From an uncultured Opitutia bacterium (GTDB lineage: Bacteria > Verrucomicrobiota > Verrucomicrobiia > Opitutales > UBA953), in assembly GCA_937874455.1 (NCBI GenBank), contig CALNBE010000003.1:1-19609 (forward strand): a stretch of 19,609 nt of DNA, in the 5' to 3' direction. A program made the position numbers and the translations under genes. Under the pieces are notes generated by a model. It did not search any database. It worked only from the letters and a program-made list of their open reading frames with translations, and had not been told where the DNA came from. This document shows positions 7,563-14,875 of the stretch, piece after piece; position 1 is the stretch's first letter, and each line of letters starts with the position of its first letter.

Positions 7563-7598
7563 CCACGAAACGGTGCCAGGCCACGAAACGGTGCCAGG
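7563..7598. repeat. Perfect 18-base tandem duplication of a palindromic-type repeat
   Basis: The unit CCACGAAACGGTGCCAGG is present twice head to tail (7563-7580 and 7581-7598), followed by CTCCTGCC. The core GGTGCC-A-GGCTCC is an imperfect palindrome, typical of short dispersed intergenic elements (REP-like). A third copy occurs about 120 bases downstream. Confidence 0.85.
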
Positions 7599-7648
7599 CT
7601 CCTGCCGTCCTTCGTGAATAATAAAAATGCCAGCCTCTTTTCGTAACA

Positions 7649-7670
7649 CAGGGAAAGCGCCATTTCCCTG
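7649..7670. repeat. 8-base perfect inverted repeat
   Basis: CAGGGAAA and TTTCCCTG flank a 6-base spacer (GCGCCA). Neither side is followed by a T-run, so it does not look like a terminator on either strand. It lies between the repeat copies and may belong to the same REP-like unit. Confidence 0.6.
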
Positions 7671-7703
7671 CACCGAGTGCTTATGGAAACCATCCCAGGG
7701 TCG

Positions 7704-7723
7704 CGAAACGGTGCCAGGCTCCT
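7704..7723. repeat. Third copy of the REP-like repeat
   Basis: CGAAACGGTGCCAGGCTCCT here is identical over 20 bases to the right-hand part of the tandem array at 7584-7603, 120 bases away and in the same orientation. The copy is preceded by GGTCG rather than GGCCA. Confidence 0.85.
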
Positions 7724-7830
7724 CCCAAAGTAGCGACCCAAAGTATCAGGCCATTTCCCTTCTTACTCCAATCTGCACAATCCGTTGCTCCAAAACATCC
7801 CATTTCCCAAACAACCGTTTCCTGAAAACC

Positions 7831-8115
7831 ATGTTTCATAACATCGCAACATTCGTGGATAGTGGAATAATTCTACTGGCGGGCTGCTACGCCTTTTTTG
7901 CCAGAAAAAATCTCTCTTGTAAAATAACAGATCCGCGAAAAAGAAGCCGCACAGAAAAATCCTTAAGATTTGGCGGCATCGCACTGATCATTTGCAGCTT
8001 ATTGTTAGCCGTCGCCTCTTTTTTTGCGGAAAAAGAACGACTGCAAGAAGCCGCCGATGCCATTAAGGAACCATTGCAAAATCCCTTTCGATTTCCTCAT
8101 CACCAAGAACTCTGA
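7831..8115 (+). CDS. Small two-helix membrane protein of unknown function
   Basis: I do not recognise this 94-residue protein. I take the ATG at 7831, because the longer open frame from 7627 runs through the repeat region and is not protein-like. Two hydrophobic helices lie at about 8-24 (FVDSGIILLAGCYAFF) and 47-66 (FGGIALIICSLLLAVASFF). A short basic loop (KITDPRKRSRTEK) separates them, and a hydrophilic, partly helical tail follows (EKERLQEAADAIKE). The basic loop suggests both ends may face outward. It is AT-richer than its neighbours, stands alone between the restriction island and the nuo terminator, and has no operon partner. It could be a small accessory-region protein or an unusual membrane peptide. 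It may not be expressed. Confidence 0.5.
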   Translation: MFHNIATFVDSGIILLAGCYAFFARKNLSCKITDPRKRSRTEKSLRFGGIALIICSLLLAVASFFAEKERLQEAADAIKEPLQNPFRFPHHQEL

Positions 8116-8179
8116 TTGAAAAAGTTGATAGGAAGCCGGAAGGAATTTTTCTCCAGCGGATTCACCGGCGTCTTTTCAC

Positions 8180-8205
8180 AAAAAGCCCCGGCGAAAAACC
8201 GGGGC
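8180..8205 (-). terminator. Intrinsic terminator of the nuoG-H-I operon
   Basis: A 7-base perfect GC stem (GCCCCGG/CCGGGGC) closes a 7-base loop. On the minus strand it is followed by TTTTT and then a further U-rich stretch. It lies about 25 bases after the nuoI stop, the expected place for the end of this transcript. Confidence 0.85.
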
Positions 8206-8230
8206 GCAAGGGAAATTTTCTTCGCGATGT

Positions 8231-8779
8231 TCAGTGGCCGCCACCGGCTTTGGCATGTTCCGCCGCGGCCTTTTTCTTGTCCCACTTCGCATGCGCGTCC
8301 GGCAGCGTGCCGCCGAGTTCGTAGAGCTTTTGCTTGTTGTGGACAAAGTCGCTCCGCTTGGTGCCGGTGAGCGAGTATTTCTTTTGCAGCCAAATCGCCT
8401 CCTCCGGGCAAACCTCCTGACAGAGGCCGCAGTAAATGCAGCGAAGCATGTCGATCTCGAATTCCTTCGGGGCCTTTTCGACATGCGCGTTCGGCGAGGA
8501 TTCGTCGATTTCCCCCGGCGTGATGCGGATGGCCTTCGGCGGGCAGACAAACTCGCAGAGCTGGCAGGAAACACATTTCTCCCGCCCGTGCGGATCCATC
8601 ACCAGCGTCGGCGCGCCGCGATAACCCTCCGGGATCACCGGCAGTTGCTCGGGATACTCCAGCGTCACCGTCGGGCGGAGCAAATTTTTCATCGTCACCT
8701 TCAGCCCGCCCAAAATCTGGGGGACATAGGTGCGCTCGGCGAGCGTGAGTGGTTTGCGTTCGATGACTTTGACGGCCAT
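8231..8779 (-). CDS. nuoI: NADH-quinone oxidoreductase subunit I (two [4Fe-4S] ferredoxin-like subunit)
   Basis: The 182-residue subunit passes electrons through clusters N6a and N6b from NuoG towards NuoB and the quinone site of respiratory complex I. Two classical CxxCxxCxxxCP motifs are present: C69, C72, C75, C79 and C114, C117, C120, C124. The N-terminal segment (TLAERTYVPQILGGLKVTMKNL) is the amphipathic helix region that docks to NuoH. The tail is rich in Lys, Ala, Gly and His and is longer than in many homologs. The ATG is 5 bases after the nuoH stop, so the two are co-translated. It is the last gene of the operon, and the terminator at 8180-8205 follows. Confidence 0.97.
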   Translation of the reverse strand: MAVKVIERKPLTLAERTYVPQILGGLKVTMKNLLRPTVTLEYPEQLPVIPEGYRGAPTLVMDPHGREKCVSCQLCEFVCPPKAIRITPGEIDESSPNAHVEKAPKEFEIDMLRCIYCGLCQEVCPEEAIWLQKKYSLTGTKRSDFVHNKQKLYELGGTLPDAHAKWDKKKAAAEHAKAGGGH

Positions 8780-8784
8780 GGCGA

Positions 8785-9873
8785 TCAGCCTTTGACGGCG
8801 TAGAGAATGAAGTAAAGGAAGAGGTTGACGATCGCCAGTGGCAGCAATTTGCCCCAGCCGAGTTGCATCACTTGGTCATAGCGAAACCGGGGCACCGTCC
8901 AGCGCACCCAGACGAAGAAGAACACCATGAAAAACAGCTTGGCCAGGAAGGTGGCGACGCCCGCCGCCGTGACTAGCCAGCCTGTTCCAAGCGCCTCCAT
9001 GCTGACAAACGGCAGGTTCCAGCCGCCGAGGAAAAACAGGATGAAGAGCGAGCTGCCGATGATCATGTGGCCGTATTCGCCCACGAAAAACAAACCGAAC
9101 TTAAAGCTGCCGTATTCCGTGTGGAAGCCGCCCACCAAGTCCGTTTCCGACTCCGGCATGTCGAAGGGCTGCCGGTTGGCCTCGGCGAAAATTGCCACTA
9201 GGAACAAAAACGCGCCGAGTGGCTGGAGAAACAAATTCCACCACCCGCCCTGCTGCTGCACGACAGTGAAAAGGTTGAGCGGATTGTCCACGCCCGGCGC
9301 AGCCGTCGCCAGCACCACCGGAATCACCGCCAGCCCCATCGTCAGCTCATAGGAAATCAATTGCGCCGAGCCGCGAATCGCGCCGAGAAAGGGGTATTTT
9401 GAGTTCGCCGCCCAGCCCGCGAGAATGATGCCGTAAACGCCAAGCGAGGAAATCGCGAACATGAAGAGGAAACCCGTGTCCACGTTGCACAGCATCAGCG
9501 GCCGCGCCACGCCGTCCGCGTCGGTGTATTGCCCGAACGGCAGCATCACCATGGTGATCAGCGCCGGGGCCAGCGCCAGACAGGGCGCGAGGAAATAATA
9601 CGGCTTGTTGACGTGCGCCGGGACCGGATCCTCCTTGAAGAGGAATTTCGCGCCGTCTGCCGGGAGCTGGATCAGGCCAAGGCGCTGAATCCACCGCCCC
9701 AGCACGGGAATCGCCGCGATCAGGGGAATCGTGGTGCGGTTCGGGCCGGGGCGACCTTGAATCCAGGCCGCCACCTTGCGTTCCACCATCACGGAGTAGC
9801 CCGCAAAGGTCATCACCACCACGACCATCGCGAGGGCGTAAACCGAGGAAAGTGCAATGTATTGCCAGTCCAT
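8785..9873 (-). CDS. nuoH: NADH-quinone oxidoreductase subunit H (membrane subunit at the quinone site)
   Basis: The 362-residue integral membrane protein has about eight hydrophobic helices and forms much of the quinone chamber linking the electron-transfer arm of complex I to the proton-pumping arm. Diagnostic motifs are ERKVAAW at 31-37, GRPGPNR at 40-46, DGAKFLFKEDPVP at about 73-85, and the acidic-loop signature EANRQPFDMPESETDL at 231-246 followed by HTEYGSFKFGLFF. Length and motifs are normal for NuoH. It sits 21 bases after nuoG and 5 bases before nuoI in a tight minus-strand operon. Confidence 0.97.
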   Translation of the reverse strand: MDWQYIALSSVYALAMVVVVMTFAGYSVMVERKVAAWIQGRPGPNRTTIPLIAAIPVLGRWIQRLGLIQLPADGAKFLFKEDPVPAHVNKPYYFLAPCLALAPALITMVMLPFGQYTDADGVARPLMLCNVDTGFLFMFAISSLGVYGIILAGWAANSKYPFLGAIRGSAQLISYELTMGLAVIPVVLATAAPGVDNPLNLFTVVQQQGGWWNLFLQPLGAFLFLVAIFAEANRQPFDMPESETDLVGGFHTEYGSFKFGLFFVGEYGHMIIGSSLFILFFLGGWNLPFVSMEALGTGWLVTAAGVATFLAKLFFMVFFFVWVRWTVPRFRYDQVMQLGWGKLLPLAIVNLFLYFILYAVKG

Positions 9874-9894
9874 TTGAAAAAATTTTTTGCCGGG

Positions 9895-11589
9895 TTAAGC
9901 GGTCACTTCCGCCGGGGCGTAGTGCAGGGATTGGGTTTCGGGAAACGCCAGTTGTGCCCACGCTGTGGCGTCGAGCAGGCATCCGTCCTCCGGAATCGTC
10001 GCAAAGGAAAGGTCGGCCAGCACCGGAATTTCCTTTGCCAGCCGGGTCCAGATCGCTGCGGCGGAAACCGGCACTTCCTTCTCTCCGCTCACCGCGCTGG
10101 CGAGCTGGTGCAGGATTGCGCCGTCGGGCAAAACGTCCGCCGGGCCGGGCACGGCTTGCTGGAACTTTTGCAGGCGGAACTGCTCGTTCACAAAGCTGCC
10201 GTTCTTTTCAAAAACCGTCAGCCCGGGCAGCACCACCGCCGCCAGCTCCGCAGTCGCGTCGGCATGGGTGCCGAGGTAAATGACTTTGACCTTCGCCTTT
10301 TTCAGCAGCTCGGCGGAAACTCCGAGCTGGGTGATGTCCTCGCGGCACACCACCAGCGTCTTGACCGCACCGCGCGCAATTTCCTCCGCCAACGCGGCCA
10401 AATCAGCGTCCGGCAGCGTGTCGCGCAACCCGGTCACCAACGCGCCCCGACTGTTCGGCGTGCGGTCCTCGGAAATGAGCAGGCCGTCGTTTTCGCCGAA
10501 ATGACGCGGCAGGAAAACCTTCCCCGGCGCGGCCTTGACGAGTTCGCGGAGCAAAAATTGCTCCTCAACGCTCAGGTGTCCCGACGCCACATAGGCCACG
10601 CCGCCGTCCTTGAGCAAAGCCGCCGCCGCGTCCAGCGCGTCGGTGTCGCTCACCTTGCTGCCCTGGCGCAAGTAGCCGGTCAGCCGGTTTTCCGCCGCGA
10701 CTTGTTTGTAAAGCATCCGGCCGGAGTCGGCCATCCAAGTGTCGTTCACTGCGTCATTTTGCCGCGGAGTGATTCGGTAAATTTTTCCTTCACGGCTCCA
10801 CACCATGGTGTTCACGCCGACGCTCGACTCGGTGCAAATGCTCGGGGTCTGCTTGAGGAACCACACGCGCATCTTGAAGCGGAAATCCGTGCTGGTCAGC
10901 GCGCCGACGGGGCAGATGTCCACCGTGTTGAGCGAGTAATTGTTTTCCAGCTCGTGGCCGGGATAGCAGGTCAGCGTGTTGAAGGAACCGCGGTTGACGA
11001 AGCCCAGCACCGGGTCCTTGGCCACTTCGTTGCAGAAACGAATGCAGCGCGAGCAGAGGATGCAACGCTCGTCATCCAAGGTAACGCGCGGCCCGAGGCG
11101 GGTTTTCTTCGGCTTGACGTTTTTCTCGTCGATGTAGCGCGAGGCCCCGCGGCCGTATTCCGCCGAGTATTCCTGCAATTTGCACTCCCCGGCCTGATCG
11201 CAAATCGGACAGTCCAGCGGGTGGTTGAGCAGAATGAATTCCGTCACCCCCTCGCGGCAGTTTTTCACGGCCGGAGAACTCAGCTTCACGTGCAGTCCGG
11301 GAGAAACCTTGCTCGCGCAAGCGATGCCGGGCTTGGGCATCCAGCCGATCTTCGGTTTGCCGTTCTCCATCACCAGTTCGCCCGTCGCCCGGTCGCGCAT
11401 TGGCGTACCCATTTCGACCAGGCACATGCGGCAGTTGCCGGCCACGGAGAGTTTGGAATGGTAGCAGTAATGCGGGACTTCCTTGCCGATGCGGTGAATG
11501 GCGTCGACGAGGTTCATGCCCGACGGGACGTCAAAGTCTTCGCCGTCAACGGTGATGGTCACCAAATTTGGTTTGGTCTCTTGCGACAT
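9895..11589 (-). CDS. nuoG: NADH-quinone oxidoreductase subunit G (iron-sulfur subunit, short form)
   Basis: The 564-residue protein relays electrons from the NADH module of complex I. It has an N-terminal [2Fe-2S] ferredoxin domain with C42, C53, C56 and C91. The N5 [4Fe-4S] site has H123, C127, C130 and C136, and the N4 [4Fe-4S] site C176, C179, C182 and C226. A degenerate molybdopterin-oxidoreductase-like domain follows from about 245 to the end. Only C252 remains of the Cys motif that would hold an extra N7 cluster, so N7 is absent. The protein is shorter than the ~780-900 residues of long forms such as E. coli NuoG but has the normal ending motif NGSFVNEQFRLQKFQQAVPG. It is the first nuo gene of this set; hisS, not nuoF, lies upstream after a 75-base gap. 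The start is the ATG at 11589, with no strong Shine-Dalgarno. Confidence 0.95.
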   Translation of the reverse strand: MSQETKPNLVTITVDGEDFDVPSGMNLVDAIHRIGKEVPHYCYHSKLSVAGNCRMCLVEMGTPMRDRATGELVMENGKPKIGWMPKPGIACASKVSPGLHVKLSSPAVKNCREGVTEFILLNHPLDCPICDQAGECKLQEYSAEYGRGASRYIDEKNVKPKKTRLGPRVTLDDERCILCSRCIRFCNEVAKDPVLGFVNRGSFNTLTCYPGHELENNYSLNTVDICPVGALTSTDFRFKMRVWFLKQTPSICTESSVGVNTMVWSREGKIYRITPRQNDAVNDTWMADSGRMLYKQVAAENRLTGYLRQGSKVSDTDALDAAAALLKDGGVAYVASGHLSVEEQFLLRELVKAAPGKVFLPRHFGENDGLLISEDRTPNSRGALVTGLRDTLPDADLAALAEEIARGAVKTLVVCREDITQLGVSAELLKKAKVKVIYLGTHADATAELAAVVLPGLTVFEKNGSFVNEQFRLQKFQQAVPGPADVLPDGAILHQLASAVSGEKEVPVSAAAIWTRLAKEIPVLADLSFATIPEDGCLLDATAWAQLAFPETQSLHYAPAEVTA

Positions 11590-11664
11590 GAGAAAAATGG
11601 CCTGAGGAAGGCTCGGGAAGGTATGGTCATCAAAGGGTGGTGCAAGATTCGAAAAAGGGAAAAA

Positions 11665-12996
11665 TCACTCCGCCGCGCCAATTCCCTCCTCCTGCACCGC
11701 TTGCAAGCGCGCCAGCAATTCCCCGCGCGGCACCGCCGCCTCCTGCCGCGCCTTCGTGTCGCGCACTTTCACCACGCCCGCCGCCACTTCGTCCGGTCCG
11801 TAAATCAGCGCGTAGCGAGCCCCGGTTTGCTCCGCGGCCTGGATCAATTTGCCAAATTTCCCCTCCTTGAAGGAATATTCCACGCGGAAGCCCGCCTGTC
11901 GCAGCAAAGCCACATCGGCCAACGCCTCCGGACGCGCCGCCGCGTCGAGGATCACCGCGTAGAAATCCGGGCCGTCGGCGTAAACCGGCAGCAGGCCCTT
12001 CGCGTCCAAAAGGTTTTTCAGGGTGACATCCCCCATCCCAAAACCCACCGCGGGCATGTCCGGGCCGCCGAGTTTTTTCACCAGCGCGTCATAGCGTCCG
12101 CCACCCGCCAGCGCCCGTCCGTCGCCGCTGCGCTCAAAGGCTTCAAAGACAAATCCGGTGTAATAGGCCAGGCCGCGCACAATGGTCAGGTCGAGGGAAA
12201 TAAAGTCCGCCAGTCCCATCGCCTCAAGAGTGCCGAGCAACGTTTTCCAGTCGGCCAGGCGCGCGGTGATTTTCTCCGCCGCGCCGCCAAAAAACGCCTC
12301 CAACTTTTCCAGGGAATCCAGGGCCACAAAGGCCCGCACTTTTTCCAGCACGGTCGCCGGCGCACAATCGGTTCCGGCCAGCGCGTCAGTCATCATTTTC
12401 AACAATTCCGCCGGGCCGCTACGTTCCAGCTTGTCCACCACCGCCAGCACCGGCACCGCCGCACTTTCCGGCACGCCGAGTGATTCGAGGAAAAGAAACC
12501 ACAAGGTCCGGTCGCTCAACCGCACCCGGAAATCCGCCGCAGTCAGCCCGAACACCCGCAGGGCCTCAATGCACAGCGCGATGATCTCCGCGTCCGCCGC
12601 CGGGCCAGGCTCGCCCAGGATGTCGGCGTTGAACTGGTAAAAAGCGCGCAGACGGCCCTTCTGTTGTTTTTCGTAACGATAATTTTCCCCGATCGCGAAC
12701 CACTTGATCGGACGGCGGAGCGAACCCGCCCGTGCCGCCACCAGGCGCGCCAGCGAGGGCGTCATCTCCGGCCGCAGCGTCACCTGCCGGCCGCCCTTGT
12801 CCTCGAAGTTAAAAAGCTGGCGGACGATTTCCTCCCCCGATTTTTCCGTGAACAATTCTAGCGGCTCCAGCACCGGCGCGTCCCATTCGTGGAACCCAAA
12901 ACGCCGCGCCGCCCGCCGCCACAGATCGAAGAAATGATTCTGCAGCGCGCGTTCCTCGGGATAAAATTCACGAAAACCGGGAAGACTGGTAAACAT
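11665..12996 (-). CDS. hisS: Histidine--tRNA ligase
   Basis: The 443-residue class II aminoacyl-tRNA synthetase charges tRNA-His with histidine. Class II motif 2 is seen in WFAIGENYRYEKQQKGRLRAF (about 99-119). The histidine-binding signature is RGLAYYTG at 274-281, and GGGRYD is at 298-303. Motif 3 is GFGMG at about 318-322. The C-terminal ~100 residues form the anticodon-binding alpha/beta domain. The N-terminus (FTSLPGFREFYPEE) is the usual 'GTRDxxP' region in a diverged form. Length is normal. It lies 126 bases downstream of an aminotransferase gene and 75 bases upstream of nuoG, all on the same strand. The intergenic spaces suggest it may have its own promoter. Confidence 0.95.
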   Translation of the reverse strand: MFTSLPGFREFYPEERALQNHFFDLWRRAARRFGFHEWDAPVLEPLELFTEKSGEEIVRQLFNFEDKGGRQVTLRPEMTPSLARLVAARAGSLRRPIKWFAIGENYRYEKQQKGRLRAFYQFNADILGEPGPAADAEIIALCIEALRVFGLTAADFRVRLSDRTLWFLFLESLGVPESAAVPVLAVVDKLERSGPAELLKMMTDALAGTDCAPATVLEKVRAFVALDSLEKLEAFFGGAAEKITARLADWKTLLGTLEAMGLADFISLDLTIVRGLAYYTGFVFEAFERSGDGRALAGGGRYDALVKKLGGPDMPAVGFGMGDVTLKNLLDAKGLLPVYADGPDFYAVILDAAARPEALADVALLRQAGFRVEYSFKEGKFGKLIQAAEQTGARYALIYGPDEVAAGVVKVRDTKARQEAAVPRGELLARLQAVQEEGIGAAE

Positions 12997-13023
12997 ACGG
13001 CCCGCAGAGAAAACCGCTCCGCC

Positions 13024-13101
13024 GCAAATTGGAAACCCCTAATTTGCCGCCGCCCGCTTTTACCGCCGCCAAATTTCCTTTGCGCCGGATTTTCCTTTGC
13101 G
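13024..13101. promoter_or_regulatory. hisS upstream region: inverted repeat and 17-base-period direct repeat
   Basis: In the 126 bases upstream of hisS, GCAAATT (13024-13030) and AATTTGC (13041-13047) form a perfect 7-base inverted repeat with a 10-base loop. Further upstream, TTTCCTTTGCG occurs twice (13074-13084 and 13091-13101), 17 bases apart. These are AT-rich islands in a GC-rich neighbourhood and could be promoter or leader elements for hisS. No T-box or other known leader structure is recognised, so the function is uncertain. Confidence 0.3.
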
Positions 13102-13122
13102 TCCCGCCGGAAATTTCCCCGC

Positions 13123-14304
13123 TCAATGCCGCCGCAAGGCCTCCTCAATCGGAGGCAGCGCCGTCCGCATTTCCTCCTCCCGCGCCAGCAGGCTGAGCAC
13201 CAGGTGCGGGCCCTGCTCCGGCGCAAAATCAAAAAAATATCCGGGATGCACCAGCACGCCGTCGCGCCCTGCCAAATCGACCGCCAGCGCCTCCTCGTCC
13301 ACTCCGCGCGGCAGCCGCACCACCGCATACCAACCGGCTTCGCGCGGCAGCAACTCCAATCCGTGCGCGCTGGCCGCACACCAGTCACGCACCGCCGCCT
13401 CGTTCGCCGCCAGCCGTTGTCCGATCGCCGTCCGCACTTTTTCCGCCGCCGCCAGAATTTCCTCCGCGCCGAGCTGCACGGGCGTGCCGACCGACAGGTA
13501 GGTGTCGGCGACAAACTCCAGCCGGGCCATCGCCTCTTTTCGCCAGTCCTCCGGGCCGGCAACGACAATCCAGCCGAGCTTCAACTGCGGCAACACCGCC
13601 ACCTTGGACAGGCCGCTCAGGACAAAAAGCGGGGCCGTTTTTTCCTCCGCCCACGAGACGACCGGATTTCCTTCGCGGCCATAATCGAGAAAAACCTCGT
13701 CCACCAGCAACGCCAGTCCGTGCTTTTGCGCCGCGTCCCGCAGCACCGTCCGGTCCCGCTCGTCCAGCACCGAGCCGGTGGGATTGTTGGGCGCGACGCA
13801 AAAAATCGCCTTGGTGCGCGCATCTATCGCCGCCGCCAGTTCCGCCGCGTCCACCCGCCAGCGTCCTTCGACAAAGCGCAGCGGATACGGCCGGATGTTC
13901 ACATTTTCCAACTGCGCGAGAAATTGCAGCAGCGGATACGAGGGCGCGGGCACCAGCACGCCGTTGATGCCGGGATCGGTCAGCAGTTTCAACAGCCAGC
14001 CGTAGCCTTCGCTGGTGCTGGCAGTGAGGAAAATTTCCTCCGGGGAAACGGTCACGCCGCGCTCCCGGTAATACGCCGCCACCGCTTCCCGCGCGGACAA
14101 TTTTCCCCGCGGATCGGGATCGTAAATGCCGTTGCCCGCCGAACCCAGCGCCCGCGCCAGCACCGCGTCCTCCCAAGCAAAACCCGCCCGGGTTGGATTG
14201 GCCTCGGTCAGGTCCAGCACCGGCATTCCCGCCGCCCGTCGCGCCGCCACCGCCCGGGTCAGACGGTTGTCCTCAAGCTGCCACTGGAGGCGGGAGGAAA
14301 ACAT
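13123..14304 (-). CDS. PLP-dependent aminotransferase, class I/II (fold type I), substrate unknown
   Basis: The 393-residue protein has the fold-type-I layout. The PLP lysine is K234 in LSGLSKVAVLPQLKLGW, and the ring-binding residues are N174 (NNPTG) and D202 (VDEVFLDY). The N-terminus (LDLTEANPTRAG) and the glycine-rich YDPDPRGKLSAREAVAAYY block are also typical. The C-terminal position normally holding the carboxylate-binding arginine (usually hxRhS/A) reads HLVLSLL here, so that Arg appears absent. Also, the usual Arg after the PLP lysine is Lys in LKLGW. A divergent subgroup with this pattern exists among 'pyridoxal phosphate-dependent aminotransferases', and the reaction may differ from ordinary amino-acid transamination. 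A RidA-family gene is encoded 18 bases upstream. Confidence 0.85.
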   Translation of the reverse strand: MFSSRLQWQLEDNRLTRAVAARRAAGMPVLDLTEANPTRAGFAWEDAVLARALGSAGNGIYDPDPRGKLSAREAVAAYYRERGVTVSPEEIFLTASTSEGYGWLLKLLTDPGINGVLVPAPSYPLLQFLAQLENVNIRPYPLRFVEGRWRVDAAELAAAIDARTKAIFCVAPNNPTGSVLDERDRTVLRDAAQKHGLALLVDEVFLDYGREGNPVVSWAEEKTAPLFVLSGLSKVAVLPQLKLGWIVVAGPEDWRKEAMARLEFVADTYLSVGTPVQLGAEEILAAAEKVRTAIGQRLAANEAAVRDWCAASAHGLELLPREAGWYAVVRLPRGVDEEALAVDLAGRDGVLVHPGYFFDFAPEQGPHLVLSLLAREEEMRTALPPIEEALRRH

Positions 14305-14322
14305 GACGGCGGAGCGCGCGCC

Positions 14323-14787
14323 TCAGGCCTTGATCTCGACGATCACCGAAATTTCCGCCGCCGCCTTCAGCGGCAGACCGTTCACCGACACCGCCGCACG
14401 CGAGTGTTTCCCGGCCTCGCCGAACACCGCGCCAAACAGTTCCGACGCACCGTTGATCACCTTCGGGCTGTCGGCAAAATCATCGACGCCGTTGACGAAT
14501 CCGCTCACCGACACCACCCGCGCCACCTGGTCGAGCGAGCCCAGCGCGGCCTTGATATTGGCCAGCGTGTTGAGCGCGCACTGGCGGGCCGCCGCATAGC
14601 CGTATTCCAGACTGGCGGGCTCGGAGGAAATTTTTCCGGTGTAGGCGACTTTTCCGTCCGCGATCGGCAGCGTGCCGGAGAGGAAAAGCAGGTTCCCCGC
14701 GCGCACGGAGGGAACGTAAGCACCGGCGGCGGCGGGCGGCGGCGGCAGGGTTAGACCAAGTTCGGCAAGTTTCTTTTCACAGCTCAT
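14323..14787 (-). CDS. RidA/YjgF-family protein (putative enamine/imine deaminase)
   Basis: Using the ATG at 14787 the protein has 154 residues, and the start MSCEKKLAELGLTLPPPP matches family practice. An earlier in-frame ATG at 14829 would add 14 residues unlike the family. The RidA fold is recognisable in GNLLFLSGTLPI, QCALNTLANIKAALGSLDQVARVV and HSRAAVSVNGLPLKAAAEISV. The active-site arginine is kept as R130, and the acidic residue near the C-terminus as E145. RidA proteins remove reactive 2-aminoacrylate-type enamines made by PLP enzymes, protecting other PLP enzymes. This gene is immediately upstream of, and probably co-transcribed with, an aminotransferase, which supports such a partnership. 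Its exact substrate is unknown. Confidence 0.85.
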   Translation of the reverse strand: MSCEKKLAELGLTLPPPPAAAGAYVPSVRAGNLLFLSGTLPIADGKVAYTGKISSEPASLEYGYAAARQCALNTLANIKAALGSLDQVARVVSVSGFVNGVDDFADSPKVINGASELFGAVFGEAGKHSRAAVSVNGLPLKAAAEISVIVEIKA

Positions 14788-14875
14788 AGGAAACGCGGTT
14801 TTTACGCCCGTCCGAAAAATTGAAAACAACGAAGTGCGCGGGCACCGTTATTTCGGCGTTAAAAAACGGACGCAC

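Larger units (their letters stand above)
7449..7830. other. Gene-poor border region with repeats between hsdR and a small membrane protein
   Basis: I see no convincing gene in these ~380 bases. Frames on both strands here are low-complexity or are made of the repeats themselves. The region holds a T-arm-like hairpin (7523-7547), a tandem 18-base repeat (7563-7598) with a third partial copy at 7704-7723, and an 8-base inverted repeat (7649-7670). The nonamer CCATTTCCC occurs three times, at 7660, 7751 and 7800. It separates the restriction island from the nuo operon and resembles the decayed edge of an accessory region. Confidence 0.6.

Noticed and set aside
7505..7741. A minus-strand 78-codon frame with repeated GRSLAPFR
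   Set aside because: The repeated peptide is only the translation of the intergenic 18-base repeats; it is not a protein repeat.
7627..7830. N-terminal extension of the small membrane protein to 162 residues
   Set aside because: The added 68 residues run through the repeat copies and nonamers and are not protein-like. The ATG at 7831 gives a coherent membrane protein.
9529..12483. A 984-codon open frame on the plus strand opposite nuoH, nuoG and hisS
   Set aside because: It is antisense to three well-conserved genes. Its composition (Arg, His, Gln, Ala rich) is the usual shadow of GC-rich third positions, and it shows no domain.
12889..14754. A 621-codon open frame on the plus strand opposite the aminotransferase and RidA genes
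   Set aside because: It is an antisense shadow of two clear genes, is Arg/His/Pro rich and has no recognisable motif.
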